A stretch of DNA of 64,000 nt from Cyclina sinensis (lineage: Eukaryota; Mollusca; Bivalvia; Venerida; Veneridae). Under the pieces are notes generated by a model. The model had not been told where the DNA came from and ran no database searches. It saw only the letters and a program-made list of their open reading frames with translations. A program made the position numbers and the translations under genes. Positions 22,208-33,640 of this stretch are shown here, one piece after another (position 1 is the stretch's first letter; every line of letters starts with the position of its first letter). The stretch lies in the NCBI GenBank assembly GCA_012932295.1, contig JAAONU010000019.1:33147913-33211912 (forward strand). The letters are read 5' to 3'.

Positions 22208-22428
22208 TAATAATCATAAAAGGGCCAAAACTCTCACAAAAATCATTGGACAGAAAAATGCCGACGATATGCACAACTAGACTAGGTACAGATCATTCCT
22301 GTAAAGTTTCGATGAAATCCTAACAGTAGTTTCTGAAGAGTAGTCCAGACAAGTTTTGTGACGGACGGACGGCGGACATCCATCGATCCTAAAAGCTCAA
22401 ATGAGCAATATGTGCTCAGGTGAGCTAA
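22208..22428 (+). mobile_element. Short element: family H core with family A right end
   Basis: The core is of the family H kind (AAAGGGCCAAAACTCTCAC, GATATGCACAACTAGACTAG, AGTAGTCCAGACAAGTTTTG). It runs into a GGACGGACGGCGGAC tract and then an A-type right end (GAGCAATATGTGCTCAGGTG, AGCTAA). Confidence 0.7.
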
Positions 22429-22870
22429 AAATCACTGCTCTAAATCAACTGAACAACATTCATTAACACCTTCCACACTGCTAAATATCTTACTAAAAGG
22501 GAAAATTTTGCACTTGGGACCATATAAAATGCATTGTTACATCTGAAATATCACGACATCTGATATCATTTCATGCAGAATAAAGATATTGAATCAGAAT
22601 AAGGATATAGAATAAGGATATAGAATAAAGAAGGCATGAGTCCAGACTGCGTCAACAGCATCATTACAAGCAGTTTACTGTGTACCCATCCCACTGACCA
22701 AGAACCATCACATTGAAACATCTTTGCTTGAACAGACAACAATGGAGACAAGTTCTTTTCAAAAAAGAGTCATGGTACGGCTTTGAATTTACAGATAGGC
22801 ATGCTAAGGTGTAGCAGAGACCAGGAGAGAGGTTTCATACAACTAACAAAGTGGAACATCATCTGTATGG
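22429..22870. other. Non-repetitive intron sequence with a short AGAATAAGGATAT repeat
   Basis: This is unique SPPL3 intron DNA. AGAATAAGGATAT-like words are repeated three times at about 22595-22630. No coding signal was found. Confidence 0.55.
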
Positions 22871-23112
22871 CTTGTGTTTGGTCTGTGGCTTTCAGACAAG
22901 ATTTTTAAAGTATTTCCTTTCAGCTGCCATGGCAACCAGAGTTCTGCATGGAATTCAATATTTTATAAGATAATGAAAGGAAACCATACAAGAATCACTG
23001 CTGTGAAGCTTTAATAGCGACTGGCCCACTGGTATAAGAGGAGATGTTGTTTGAAGTTAATTCTGGAAGACAGAAGAACAGGCGACACACAAAAGAGCAT
23101 ATTACAAGCTAA
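22871..23112 (+). mobile_element. Degenerate family A right half
   Basis: TTTCAGACAAGATTTTTAAAG and TGCCATGGCAACCAGAGTTC match the last type 2 unit of other copies. The right end is worn to GAGCATATTACAAGCTAA. Confidence 0.6.
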
Positions 23113-23424
23113 AAACAAGAGGTCCATGATGGCTCTGTATCGCTCACCTGAGTATGACTGCTTTTAACAAAGTTGTTATGGACCTGGTTAATTGACCCTA
23201 GATGACCCATATTCCAACTTGACCTAGAAATTATTGAAACAATCTTTCTGACAAATTTCCAGATATTTGGACTGAAAATGTTACCTCTGGAGTGTTAAGG
23301 TTTTTCCATATTTGGGCTCTGTGACCTAGTTTTTGAACCTAGATGTCCCATATTCGAATTTTAGCTAGAAATAATCAAAACAATTTCTCTGACAAATTTT
23401 GAGGCTATTTAGACTGAAAATGTA

Positions 23425-24313
23425 CTGTATATACTCGGCCAAAAGTCGAGTTTTTAATCCCCAGAAAATGGCCTTAAAGTCATTGCTCGACGTATGGGCG
23501 AGTCAGGTAAAGAAAATGAAAAAATTTATCAAACATACTTGCCCGTATGACAGTCATATTTTTTACAATACACGGAGATAACCTCGTAGCGTAATTAACA
23601 TCATTATTATTCAGCAGGCTTCTCTAATCAGTAAAGAACTTATAAAAGAGACTAGCCTTTGTTTTGTTTTATTAGTCTGCTTGGCAGTATGACAAAGATA
23701 TTTTCACACATCTGATTGACATGTAATAAACAAACGACCATGTCGCGGTTGTTGTAGATTGACTTCCCTTGTTTCTTGATAAAGTCTGTCCAGTGTCAGG
23801 GCTTTTCCGGTTGTATAATCGTATATCATACAGGTCCTTATTGCTATGTAAACATAACAGCATTATGCTTTATTCAGAAATCAAAGGTGTGAACAATTAC
23901 TGGCATTAATTTTTTTCATAATAACTCGTATAATTTCAGTTTGATAATTCCTGTTTGAAATTATTCATGTGCTTCGGTATTACATTTCTGTGCATTCTGA
24001 ACGACCTGTAAGTTAAATAAATTATTAATTAAACGAATAATATTGACAGCAAACAACTGTGTCACTTTCAAATTATCCCTTCCAAAATGTCTTAAAACAC
24101 TGCCCATACGTCTTCGGTATAATGAAACTACTGCACACCACTCTATCGACGTAGTTACTTCCCTTTACTGTAGATACACAATTTGTACGATTGCATAAAA
24201 TCTAAAAAATCCAACTCGACGTATGAAAGGGTCTAAGTAAAAATCATCAATTTTAACCTCAAAAACCCCTTCTCGACTAATGGTTGAGTCGACTTTTGGC
24301 TGAGTATATACGG
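23425..24313. mobile_element. TA-flanked MITE with TATATACTC ends
   Basis: The left end is CTGTATATACTCGGCCAAAA then GTCGA; the right end reverse complemented is CCGTATATACTCAGCCAAAA then GTCGA. TA flanks both sides (23423-23424, 24314-24315). The host unit normally reads AATGTAACCTCTAGAGTG and is split exactly at its TA. The 889-bp element has inner inverted CGACGTATG/CATACGTCGA motifs and no coding capacity. It is probably a Tc1/mariner-type non-autonomous element. Confidence 0.9.
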
Positions 24314-24950
24314 TAACCTAGAGTGTTAAGAAGCTTTTTCCATATTTGGGCTCTGTGACCTAGTTTTTGAATCAAGATGACCCATATGCGAACTTGAGCT
24401 TGAAATCATAGAAGCAACCTTTCTGACAAAATTCCAGGTTATTTGGAATTAAAATATTAACTCTAGAGTGTTAACAAGGTTTTTCCATATTTTGGCTATG
24501 TGACCTAGTTTTTGACCCAAGATGACCCTTATTCGAACTTGAGCTAGAAATCATAAATACAACCTGTCTGGCAAATTTCCAGGATATTTGGACTAAAAAT
24601 GTAACCTCTGGAGTGTTAAAAATGTTTTTACATATTTGGGCTCTGTGACCTAGTTTTTTTTATCCCAGATGACCAATATCAAAATTTGAGCTAGAAATCA
24701 TCGAAACAACCTTCCTGACAAATTTCAAGGACATTTTGACTGAAACTTCTAGAGCATGAACAAGGTTTTTCTATTTTTGGGCTCTGTGACCTAGTTTTTG
24801 AACCCAGATAACCCATATTCAAATTTCAGCTAGAAATCATTGAAACAATCTTTCTCACAAATTTCCAGGTTATCTGGACTGAACTAAATGGGTGTTCAGT
24901 GAAACACTTGTGTCGCCCTTGGGTACTCTGTTAGAATAACTAAAAAGGTA

Positions 24951-25825
24951 AACAAGAGCCTGCTGGAAAAGACAGCATGTAGATGGGAAGTCAAGTACCT
25001 ATGTAATAAAAAAAAAAAAAAAAAAAAAAATAGGGCCCGGGGGGAAGGACTGGTTGGGGGGGTAGGTGAGGGTAGATGGGGAGTCGGGGAGTCAAGTACC
25101 TATGCTCCGGACAAAATTTATCAAGTAATTCTGATAAAGGAGAATAACTCTAAAAATAGGCAAGGTAGAGTTATTGTTCTTGCACACTGCACTACCTACC
25201 AATGTGCTCTGTCAGTGTATGAAGTTTGAATAAAATCCCTCAAGTAGTTTTAGAGTTATGCTCTGGACAAAATTTATCAAGTAATTCTGATAAAGGGGAA
25301 TAACTCTAAAAATAGGCAAGGTAGAGTTATTGGACTTGCACACTGCACTACCTACCAATGTGCTCTGTCAAGGTATGAAATTTGAATAAAATCCCTCAAG
25401 TAGTTTTAGAGTTATGATCTCGACAAAATTTATCAAGTAATTCTGATAAAGGAGAATAACTCTAAGAAAAGGCAAGGTAGAGTTATTGGACTTGCACACT
25501 GCACCACCTACCAATGTGCTCTGTCAGTGTATGAAGTTTGAATAAAATCCCTCTAGCAGTTTTGGAGTTATGCTCCGGACAAAATTTATCCAGTAAATCT
25601 GATAATGCAGAATAACTCTAAAAAAAGGAAAGGTAGAGTTATTGCACTTGCACACTGCACTATCTACTAATGTCCTCTGTCAGTGTATGAAGTTTGAATA
25701 AAATCCCTCAAGTAGTAGGAGTTATGCTCCGGACAAAATTGTTTCGGACGGACGCACGGATGCACGGACGGACGGACGGACGAAGGGCATTTCTTATATC
25801 CCCTCTGCCTTTGGCGGGGGGATAA
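24951..25825 (+). mobile_element. Family I/L element inside family G
   Basis: The left end is AACAAGAGCCTGCTGGAAAA. Four units of about 150 bp carry GGAGAATAACTCTAAAAATA, AGAGTTATTG and CAGTGTATGAAGTTTGAATA. Then come GGACGGACGGACGGACG and the right hairpin ATCCCCTCTGCCTTTGGCGG then GGGGATAA. A poly-A run and G-rich low complexity lie at 25009-25090. Confidence 0.65.
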
Positions 25826-26396
25826 AAAAAATGGGTGGGGGGGAGGGGGGAGGACTGGTTGGGGGGGGGGGCGTGAGGGGGGGGGGGGTCAAGTACCTAT
25901 GTATTAAAATTTAAAAAAAAAATATATAAAAAATAGGCTCCCCATGCAGAGGGGACGGTGGGGGGGGGGGGAAGTATTTACCCATCTTATGTCAGTTAAT
26001 ATTTTATTTGTAGGCTTAAGAAGTTTTTTTCCTATATATAAGTATAAGCAAAATCACGTGACCCCGGGGGGTGGGGCTAACTCTGACCCCAGGGACATGG
26101 GTACCAACAATCTTTGCAGGGGTCTTGCTGGTGATCAAGTATTCCAAATTTGAATGGAATATCTTGACACTTTTTGAGACATGGACATAAAGAGAAAGAT
26201 TAACCAAGAAATTTTAACTTGAAAAAGGGGGAATAACATTGCAAAATTAAATTTGAGGGTTATCTGCCCTTGAGAAATGGTGTTGTCTTAAGTGATACAA
26301 TTGTAAGCATTACAATTGGAAAGTTTGATGAAGAAATATTAAGAAATGGCATAGTTATAGCCAATGTTATGTTTTAATGACGAAATCCAAGTATAA
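25826..26396. repeat. G-rich low complexity plus diverged units
   Basis: G-runs occur at 25835-25890 and 25955-25975. They are followed by a diverged type 2 unit (GACCCCGGGGGGTGGGGCTA) and family G core sequence. No gene was found. Confidence 0.6.
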
Positions 26397-27911
26397 CTAG
26401 ATGGGTGTTCGGTGGAACACTTGTGTCGCCCTTGGGTACTCTGTTAGAATAACTAAACAGGTAAACAAGAAAAGACAGCATGCTAGTGAAAGTACAACAA
26501 TACCTGTTCACAGACAGCTTTGCTTTTATTTAAATTTGAATAATTCAATATAACCGACTAGTTAAGTTTTCATGACAAATCCATGTATAAAAAGGGGCAT
26601 AACTCTGTCAAATGTGACCTTGACCTCGAAATTTTGGCATCAACCCGACCCTGTTGTCATAAGCAATACAATTTGAAAGTTTGATAAGATAATGTTTAGA
26701 AATGACAAAGTTATAGCCAACGTTAAGTTTTCGTGACGGACCGACGGACCGCTGGACAAAGCGATCCCTATGTATCGCCTTTTCTTCGAAAGGGCGACAC
26801 AAAAAGGGGCATAACTCTGTCAGTTGTGAATTTGACCTACAGATTTTCACATCATCACGACCCTGTTGTCGTAAGCAATATAATTTGAAAGTTTGATGTC
26901 GAAATGTTAAGAAATGGCAAAGTTACTGCCAACGTTAAGTTTTCATGACAAAATCCAAGTACATAAAAGTGCATAACTCTGTCAAATGTGACTTTAACCT
27001 AGAAATTTTGGCATCATCCCGACCCTGTTGTCATAAGCAATACAATTTAAAAGTTTGATAAGATAATGTTTAGATAATGTTTAGAAATGGCAAAGTTATA
27101 GCCAACGTTAAGTTTTCGTGACGGACCGACAGACAAAGCGATCCCTATGTATCGCCTTTTCTTCAAAAGGGCGACACAAAAAGTAGCCTCTAGAGTGTTC
27201 ACAAGGTTTTTCCATATTTGGGGTCTGTGACCTATTTTTTGACCTGAGATGACCCATATTCGAATTTGAACAAGAAATTTTGAAAAAACCTTTCTCACAA
27301 ATTTCCAGAATATTTGAACCGAAAAGTAGCCTCCTAGAGTGTTAACAAGTTTTTTTCTATTTTTGGGCTCTATGACCTACTTTTTGATCCCAGATGACCT
27401 ATATTCAAACTTGAGCTAGAAATCATCAAAACAATCTTTCTGACAAATTTCCAGTTTTGAACCCAGATGACCCATATTTGAACTTGTGCTAGAAATCATC
27501 GATACAACCTTTCTGACAAATTTCCAAGATATTTGGACTGAAAAAGTAGCCTCAAGAGTGTTCGATATTTGGGCTCTGTGGCCTATTTTGACCCCAGATA
27601 ACCCATATCCAAACTTGAGGTACAAATCATCAAAACAACTTTTCTGACAAATTTGCAGGATATTTGGACTGAAAAATTAGCCTCTAGAGTTTTAACAAGG
27701 TTTTTCTTTTTTTGGGCTCTGTGACCTAGTTTTTGACCCTAGATAACCCATGTTCAAACTTGTTCGAGAAATTAATGAGACACATCCTGACCATGTTTCA
27801 TGACAATTGAGGCAAATATGTGACCACTAGAGTGTTAACAAACTAATTGTGGACGGATGGACGACGGACAGATGGCGGACGGACAGACGACGGACAAAAG
27901 GTGATCACAAG

Positions 27912-28506
27912 TTAATTGAAGAATTTTTGTTTTTACTATATACATATAAAAAAATCAATGACCCCTGGGGCGGGGGCAATTTTGACCCAAGGGCTATAAT
28001 TTGAACAATCTTGGTAGAGGTCCACTACACAATATTTCAAGCCAAAAATCTAACCCCTAGCCTTTGTCAAAACAGAGAAAATGATTTTTTAAGTTTTTAC
28101 TATATACATATAAGGAAAATCAATGACCCCCTGGGGCGAGGCCAATTTTGATCCCAGTGCTTTAATTTGAACAATTTTAGTAGAATTTAATTTAATGATG
28201 CTACACACAAAATATCTAAGCCTTAGGCCTTGCACTTTCAGAAAAAAATTTTTTTTTTAAAGATTTCATTTTAAAAATCTATTTTTAGCCCTTCTGACGC
28301 AGATGTTCAATGGAGCATTTGAACAATTTTAGTAGAGCTTCATGCTAGGAACATCCCAGGAAAATTTCATCAAATTTGGCCCAATGGTTTCTGAGAAGAA
28401 GTCGTTTGTATAAAAGTTGACGACGGACGCACTGACAGACGATTGACGCCAGACAGAGTGTGATCACAAAAGATCAGCTTGAGCACTTTGTGCTCAGGTG
28501 AGCTAA
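27912..28506 (+). mobile_element. Family A element, left-truncated, type 2 core
   Basis: Two to three type 2 units (ACCCCTGGGGCGGGGGCAAT, TTGGTAGAGGTCCAC) are followed by GTTGACGACGGACGCACTGA, GATCAGCTTGAGCACTTTGT and GCTCAGGTGAGCTAA. Confidence 0.8.
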
Positions 28507-29235
28507 CAACAGTGCCGCAAGGCGGAGCAAAATACACCAGTCAATAGAGCAATTTGTTTCAATAACATCTATTCACCTATGAAGTTTCAAGTCAATAGCT
28601 TTGATAATGTATGAGTATGGTCCACACAAAATTCAAGTACGAAAAATTGAAATAAGGTGAATAACTCCAAAATCATGAAGTGTACAGTGACGGTTATTGT
28701 CCACTGCACTCCGCCTCAATCAGATCTATCCACCTGTGAAGTATCAAGTTAATAGCTTTGATAACGAAGGAGTTACGCTCTGGACAAGAAAATAAAACAA
28801 AGGGGAATTACTCCAAAACCAAGAAGTACAGAGTGATGGTTCTTGTCCATTGCATTCCAACTCAATGAGATCTATCCACCTATAAAATTTCAAGTCAATA
28901 GCTTTGATAGTGTTGGATTTATGCTCTGGACAAAAAAATTAAACAAAGGGGAATAACTCCAAAATCAACAAGTGCAGAGTGATGGTTCTTGTGCATTGCA
29001 CTCCACCTAAATGAGATCTATCCATCTATGTAGTTTTAAGTCAATAGCTTTGAAAGTTTTGGAGTTATGCTACGGACAAGAAAATTAAACAAAGGGGAAT
29101 AACTCCAAAATCATAAGGGCAGAGTGATGTTTCTTCTGCAATGTGCTCCGTCTAAATGAGATCTATCCACCTATGAAGTTTCAAGTCAATAGCTTTGATA
29201 GAGTTGGAGTTATGCTTTGGACAAACATCAGGCCT
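28507..29235 (+). mobile_element. Family J element, five 145-bp units, right end incomplete
   Basis: The left end CAACAGTGCCGCAAGGCGGAG directly follows a family A terminus. Each unit has GAAGTTTCAAGTCAATAGCT, GGGGAATAACTCCAAAATCA and GAGTGATGGTTCTTGTGCA. The right side ends in CATCAGGCCTCCGCCTGTCC without the expected hairpin. Confidence 0.7.
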
Positions 29236-29410
29236 CCGCCTGTCCGCCCACATAACCACCAGCCCACCCGCCATGGGTGATATGTTCCGTCTTTGACAGG
29301 TGTATAAAAATTTGAGATAAAATTTATAATTTATAAAATGACAACCATTTGATGAAATCCCTCTTTTCCACTGGCATCTTGATAAATATGTTAAAAACAA
29401 TCCTTAAAAC
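29236..29410. other. Short non-repetitive stretch
   Basis: No feature was recognised between the family J remnant and the next family A element. Confidence 0.5.
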
Positions 29411-31694
29411 AACAAGAGGGCCATGATGGCCCTGTATCGCTCACCTGAGTATGACTGCTTTTTACAAAAGTGGCTATGGACCTGATCCCTGATGACCCAT
29501 TTTCGAATTTGACCAAGAAATTATTGAAACAATCTTTCTGACAAATTTCCAGGTTGTTTGGACTGAAAATGTTACCACTAGAGTGTTAACAAGGTTTTTC
29601 CATATTTGGGCTCTATGACCTAGTTTATGAACCATTATGTCCCATATTCGGACCCGAGCTAGAAATCACTGATACAATCTTTCTGACAAATTTCCAAGGT
29701 ATTTGGATTGAAAAAGTAGCCTCAAGAGTGTTAAAAAGGTTTTTCGATATTTGGGCTCTGTGGCCTATTTTGACCCCAGATGACCCATATCCAAACTTGA
29801 GGTACAAATCATCAAAACAACTTTTCTGACAAATTTCCAGGACATTTGGACTGAAAATGTATACTCTTGAGTGTTCACAAGGTTTTTCCATATTTAAGCT
29901 CTGTGACTTAGTTTTTGACCCCAGATGACCCATATTAGAACCTGAGCTAGAAATCATAGAAGCAACCTTTCTGACAAATTTCCAAGTTATTTGGAATTAA
30001 AATCTTACCTCTACAGTGTTAACAAGGTTTTCAATATTTGGGCTCTGTGACCTAGTTTTTGACCCAAGATGACCCAAGCTGGAACTCGAACTAGAAATCA
30101 TCAAACCAACCTGTCTGACAAATTTCCAGAATATCTGGACTGAAAATGTAACCTCTGGAGAGTTAAAAAAGTTTTTACATATTTAAGCTCTGTGACCTAG
30201 TTTTTGAACCCAGATGACCCATATCCGAAACAGAGGTAGAAATCATAGAAACAACCTTTCTGACAAATTTCAAGGACATTTGCACTGAAAATGTAACCTT
30301 TTAGAGCATTAACAAGGTTTTTCTACATTTGGGCTCTGTGACCTAATTTTTGACCCCAGATAACCTCTATTCAAAATTGACCTAAAAATCGTTGAAACAA
30401 CCTTTCTGACAAATTTCCAGGTTATTTGGACTGAAAATGTTACCTCTAGAATGTTAACAAGACTTTTCCATATCTGGGCATTGTACCTAGTTTTTGAACC
30501 CAGATGACCCATATTGGAACTTCACTTAAAAATTATCAAAGCAACCTTTCTGACAGATTTCCAAGATAATTGGACTGAAAATGTAACCTCTGGAGTGTTA
30601 ATAAGATTTTTCTATTTTTGGGCTCTGTGACCTAGTTTTTGAACCCAGATGACCCATATTCGAACTTGAGCTAGAAATCATAGAAGCAACCTTTCTGACA
30701 AATTTCCTGATTATTTGGGCTGAAAATGTTACCTCTAGAGTGTTAACAAGGTTTTTTTTAATATTTGCGCTCTGTGACCTAGTTTTTGACCCTAGATGAC
30801 CATATTCGAACTTGAGCTAGAAATCATTGATACAACCTTTCTGACAAATTTCCAGGATATTCGGACTGAAAATGTAGCCTCTAGAGTGTTAACAAGGTTT
30901 TTCTATATTCAGGGGTAAAAGTTGCAGATTTAGAAAATCCTGAAATCCAAGCTGGGGGCCAGGGGGCCGCTAGGGCCCCCGGCGGGTCCAGGGCAAAGCC
31001 CTGGCAGGGGGTTCAGGGGGCCAGAGGCCCCCGGAAGCTCTTGGATTTTAGCTGTTTGGCATATCAAAAATCTCATTTCTTTGAATTAACAGAGAAAAAC
31101 TACAAAAGTTAAATACCTCCATTTGTTCTTTGCTCCCTTATCAATTTCGCTCATGTAAGTTTTATAAATTCAAATCATAAAACAAAAGCGGCCACCTTTG
31201 CATGTAAACTTCAGAATGAATCGGCGATACTCACTTGATTATTCTAACAATAAGTCATCCAATCAAAATGCGCGATAGAAATCAGGAAGAGTAAAAGCCG
31301 TTTCCTGGTCCATAACAATACTCTTACAACGCCGCCAAGCTTTCGCCGAAATGAAGTTTCAGATAGACCTGACCCCCACCCCACCCCCCAAAATTTCGAC
31401 CCGGATTTACATGAATTGGAAAAACAGCCCAGACAGAGGCCGAAAATCCGGCACAATCTGGAAAACTTTTACCCCTGTATATTTGGGCTCTGTGACCTAG
31501 TTTTTCAACCCAGATAACCCATGTTGAACTCGTCCGAGAAATCACCGGAACAAACATCCTAAATAAATTTCAAGACAATTGAGGCAAAAATGTGACTGCT
31601 AGAGTGTTAAAGAACTAAGTGTGGCCGGACAACAGACGACGGACATTGAGCAATCCTAATAGCACACCATGAGCCTACAGCTCAGGTGGGCTAA
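29411..31694 (+). mobile_element. Family A element, complete, type 1 core, split by hAT-like MITE
   Basis: The left end is AACAAGAGGGCCATGATGGC with CGCTCACCTGAG. About eleven type 1 units of 135 bp are present, the last interrupted by the MITE at 30910-31477. The right end is GACGACGGACATTGAGCAAT, GAGCCTACAGCTCAGGTGGG and CTAA. Confidence 0.85.
30910..31477. mobile_element. hAT-like MITE, CAGGGGTAAAAGTT ends, 6-bp duplication
   Basis: The left end is CAGGGGTAAAAGTTGCAGATT-like and the right end reverse complemented begins CAGGGGTAAAAGTTTTCCAG. TATATT lies directly on both sides (30904-30909 and 31478-31483), and the host unit normally has one TATATT, so this is a 6-bp target duplication. 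Near the left end is a GC-rich island (30952-31041) full of short palindromes such as CCAGGGCAAAGCCCTGG and GGGCCCCC. There is no transposase. hAT is the likely superfamily; other superfamilies with 6-7 bp duplications are possible. Confidence 0.85.
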
Positions 31695-32134
31695 CAAAAA
31701 ATTGATAACTCAACATCAGAATTCTTAAAACACTTAAAACCATTTATTCTATATACCTATATTCTTTGTGCTTAGCAAACTTTACATAAATTTATGACTT
31801 TCTGAATTCTAATACTTGTTATTTATTTTAAAATCACAGTTAAAGCAAAAACTATAGTGTAAATGTGCCTTTATGATATCTAACAAGTCATCTACATAAC
31901 AATGTAATTTATGATGATTCAAACTTTCTCAACAGTATTTTGTTTACCTGCAGTGCATATTGCAAACACCATCTGTAGTGAGTCAAAGAAAAGGAACATA
32001 ACCAACAGAGACACCGAGGCTCCTAGAGGTAAGAATGCAGCTTGGCATGTGTCGATTGTTTGTACATCTAAAATACATGGTAACAGGATGTAAAAATGAA
32101 TGCTATGAAGGTAAATTCTTTTAACAACACAAAA
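31695..32134. other. Non-repetitive island around SPPL3 exon
   Basis: This is AT-rich intron sequence on both sides of the exon at 31948-32022. No other feature is seen. Confidence 0.65.
31948..32022 (-). CDS. SPPL3: SPPL3 exon: second hydrophobic segment
   Basis: This 75-nt minus-strand exon has acceptor TTACCTCTAG and donor TGCAG|GTAAAC. It begins with GA, completing a codon (Gly in the family), encodes [20 protein letters not shown] and then ICTA, and ends with one base. The match to SPPL3 ([24 protein letters not shown]) is close to residue-for-residue. The acidic residue inside the hydrophobic stretch (FFDS) is typical of the family, but it is not one of the two catalytic aspartates. 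The exon sits in a 440-bp island of non-repetitive DNA between two transposon-derived blocks. Confidence 0.92.
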
Positions 32135-33640
32135 CTAGAAGGGGTTTTGTCACAAAAACATATGTCTCCCATCTATGTACTCTAAGGATGGAACAGCGGC
32201 ATGTTTTTTGGAATGCAGGATGAAAGTCAAAACATAAGCTGCAGTTGGTTTTAACAGATTTAGCAGATGCAGTGATGTGGAAATGAGGAAATACTTCATG
32301 TTTTTACAATCAGAAAGTAAAGATACTGGTTACCTAGTGACAACTGGTGCTGAACATCTGAAGAAGTTTAAGCTATCAAACACAAATGGAATTTGATCTA
32401 CCAGTTGTTCATAAAAGCTCTGTGTTGTTGTTAATCCGAATGTTTGCATATGTAATTGCATTGTATCAATGCACATAAAGTCAAAGTCTTGGTGGACAAA
32501 GATGCCAGCACCTCCTCTTGGAGACTGGTTGTTTTGGTGTGTTGGCCTATGAGTGAACACAGCTTGGTATCGTGTATTGGGGGTTGAACTATGTCATTAG
32601 CACTTGTCCACACTTCCTGAAGAGCTATAATATCAGCCTAGTGGAAAAATAATTGTTTTTAATGTCATGAAAATGAGGGGAAAAAAGTGAAAGCTGGACA
32701 AGGTTTTTCTATTTTTAGCTCTGGTAGGCTTTTTGTGCAGCAAAGTGGAATGTGCCTGTGATATGCACAACAAGGGTTGGTACTGATCACTCCTATGAAG
32801 TTTCTTTGAAATCACGCCAGCAGTTTGACCTGTGAAAGCCAGACAAGAACTTTCTACTTTTAGCTCTGGTGGCCATTTTGTATAACAAAGCGAAACGTGG
32901 CGGCAATATGCATAACTAAGGTTTTTACTGATCACTCCTGTGAAGTTTTGTCAAAATCCTGCCAGCAGTTTGACCTGTGAAAGCCGGACAAGGTTTTTCT
33001 ATTTTTAGCTCTGGCAGCCATTTTGTGCAGTCAAGTGGAACGTGGGGGTGACATGCACAACTAGAGTTGGAACTGATACTCCTGTGAAGTTTTGTCGAAA
33101 TCCAACCAGCAGTTTGACCTGTGAAAGCTGGACAAGGTTTTTCTATTTTTAGCTCTGGCAGCCATTTTGTGCAGCCAAGCTGAAAGTCACGGGGACATGC
33201 ACATCTAAGGTTGGTACTGATCACTCCTGTGAAGTTTTGTCTAAATCCAACCAGCAGTTTTACCTGTAAAAGCCAGACAAGGTTTTTCTATTTTTAGCTC
33301 TAGGCCATTTAGTGCAGCAAAGCAGAATGTGCTGGCGACATGCAAAACTAGGATTGGTACTGATCACTCCTGTGAAGTTTCATCGAAATCCCGCCAGCAG
33401 TTTGACCTGTGAAAGCCGGACAAGGTTTTTCTATTTTTAGCTCTGGTGGCCATTTTGAGCAGCCAAGCAGAACGTGCTGGCGATGTGCACAACAAGGGTT
33501 GGTTCTGATTACCCCTGTGAGGTTTCGTGGAAATCCCGCCTGCAGTTTGACCTGTGAAAGCCTGACAAGCTGAATAAGGAAGGACAGAAGGACGGCGAAG
33601 GCAAAAACAATATGTCTCCCAAAAATTTTGGGAGACATAA
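32135..33640 (+). mobile_element. Family K element, TATGTCTCCC ends, holds endonuclease relic
   Basis: The left end is CTAGAAGGGGTTTTGTCACA then ACATATGTCTCCCATC. After the endonuclease relic (32334-32637) come about six units of 145-150 bp with AAGGTTTTTCTATTTTTAGC, TGGTACTGATCACTCCTGTG and CAGCAGTTTGACCTGTGAAA. The right end is a perfect hairpin, TATGTCTCCCAAAAATTTTG then GGAGACATAA. If Helentron-like, the coding strand is minus, so the relic would sit just before the 3' terminus, where Helentrons carry an endonuclease domain. Confidence 0.75.
32334..32637 (-). pseudogene. Endonuclease/exonuclease/phosphatase-fold relic
   Basis: On the minus strand the segment starts ADIIALQEVWTSANDIVQPP, with the LQE-W motif that carries the metal-binding Glu of APE-type endonucleases. 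After a frameshift near 32565 it continues with FTHRPTHQNNQSPRGGAGIF, with an RGGAGIFV motif typical of the same fold in CR1/RTE retrotransposons and in the endonuclease of Helentrons. It is bounded by CCACTAG and TAG|GTAACC, which could be splice sites. It lies inside element K between its left terminus and its tandem array. It is not functional as it stands. Confidence 0.55.

Larger units (their letters stand above)
24884..27179 (+). mobile_element. Family G element(s), TGTGTCGCCC/GGGCGACACA ends, with nested family I
   Basis: Left ends at 24884 (CTAAATGGGTGTTCAGTGAA) and 26397 (CTAGATGGGTGTTCGGTGGA) each carry a GTGTTC..GAACAC-type hairpin and TTGTGTCGCCCTTGGG. Right ends at 26772-26803 and 27145-27179 read ATCGCCTTTTCTTCGAAAGG then GCGACACAAA. 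The core of about 150-180 bp has AGGGGCATAACTCTGTCAAA and TGTTGTCATAAGCAATACAA. The family A host unit (GGACTGAAAAAGTAGCC elsewhere) is split GGACTGAA, block, AAAGTAGCC with no duplication. Confidence 0.75.
23114..27911 (+). mobile_element. Family A element, type 1 core, with nested MITE and family G/I block
   Basis: The left end is AACAAGAGGTCCATGATGGC with CGCTCACCTGAG. Type 1 units of about 135 bp run to 24883, interrupted by the MITE at 23425-24313, and resume at 27180 (AAGTAGCCTCTAGAGTG). The element decays after GGACGGACAGACGACGGAC and GGTGATCACAA at 27911 without its terminal hairpin. Confidence 0.8.

Noticed and set aside
31948..32022. Exon first read as part of a MATE (SLC47) transporter because of FFDSLQMV
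   Set aside because: The next exon gives [17 protein letters not shown] and the upstream exons give STFVISILLIVYGSFRS, which fit SPPL3 throughout and no MATE protein.
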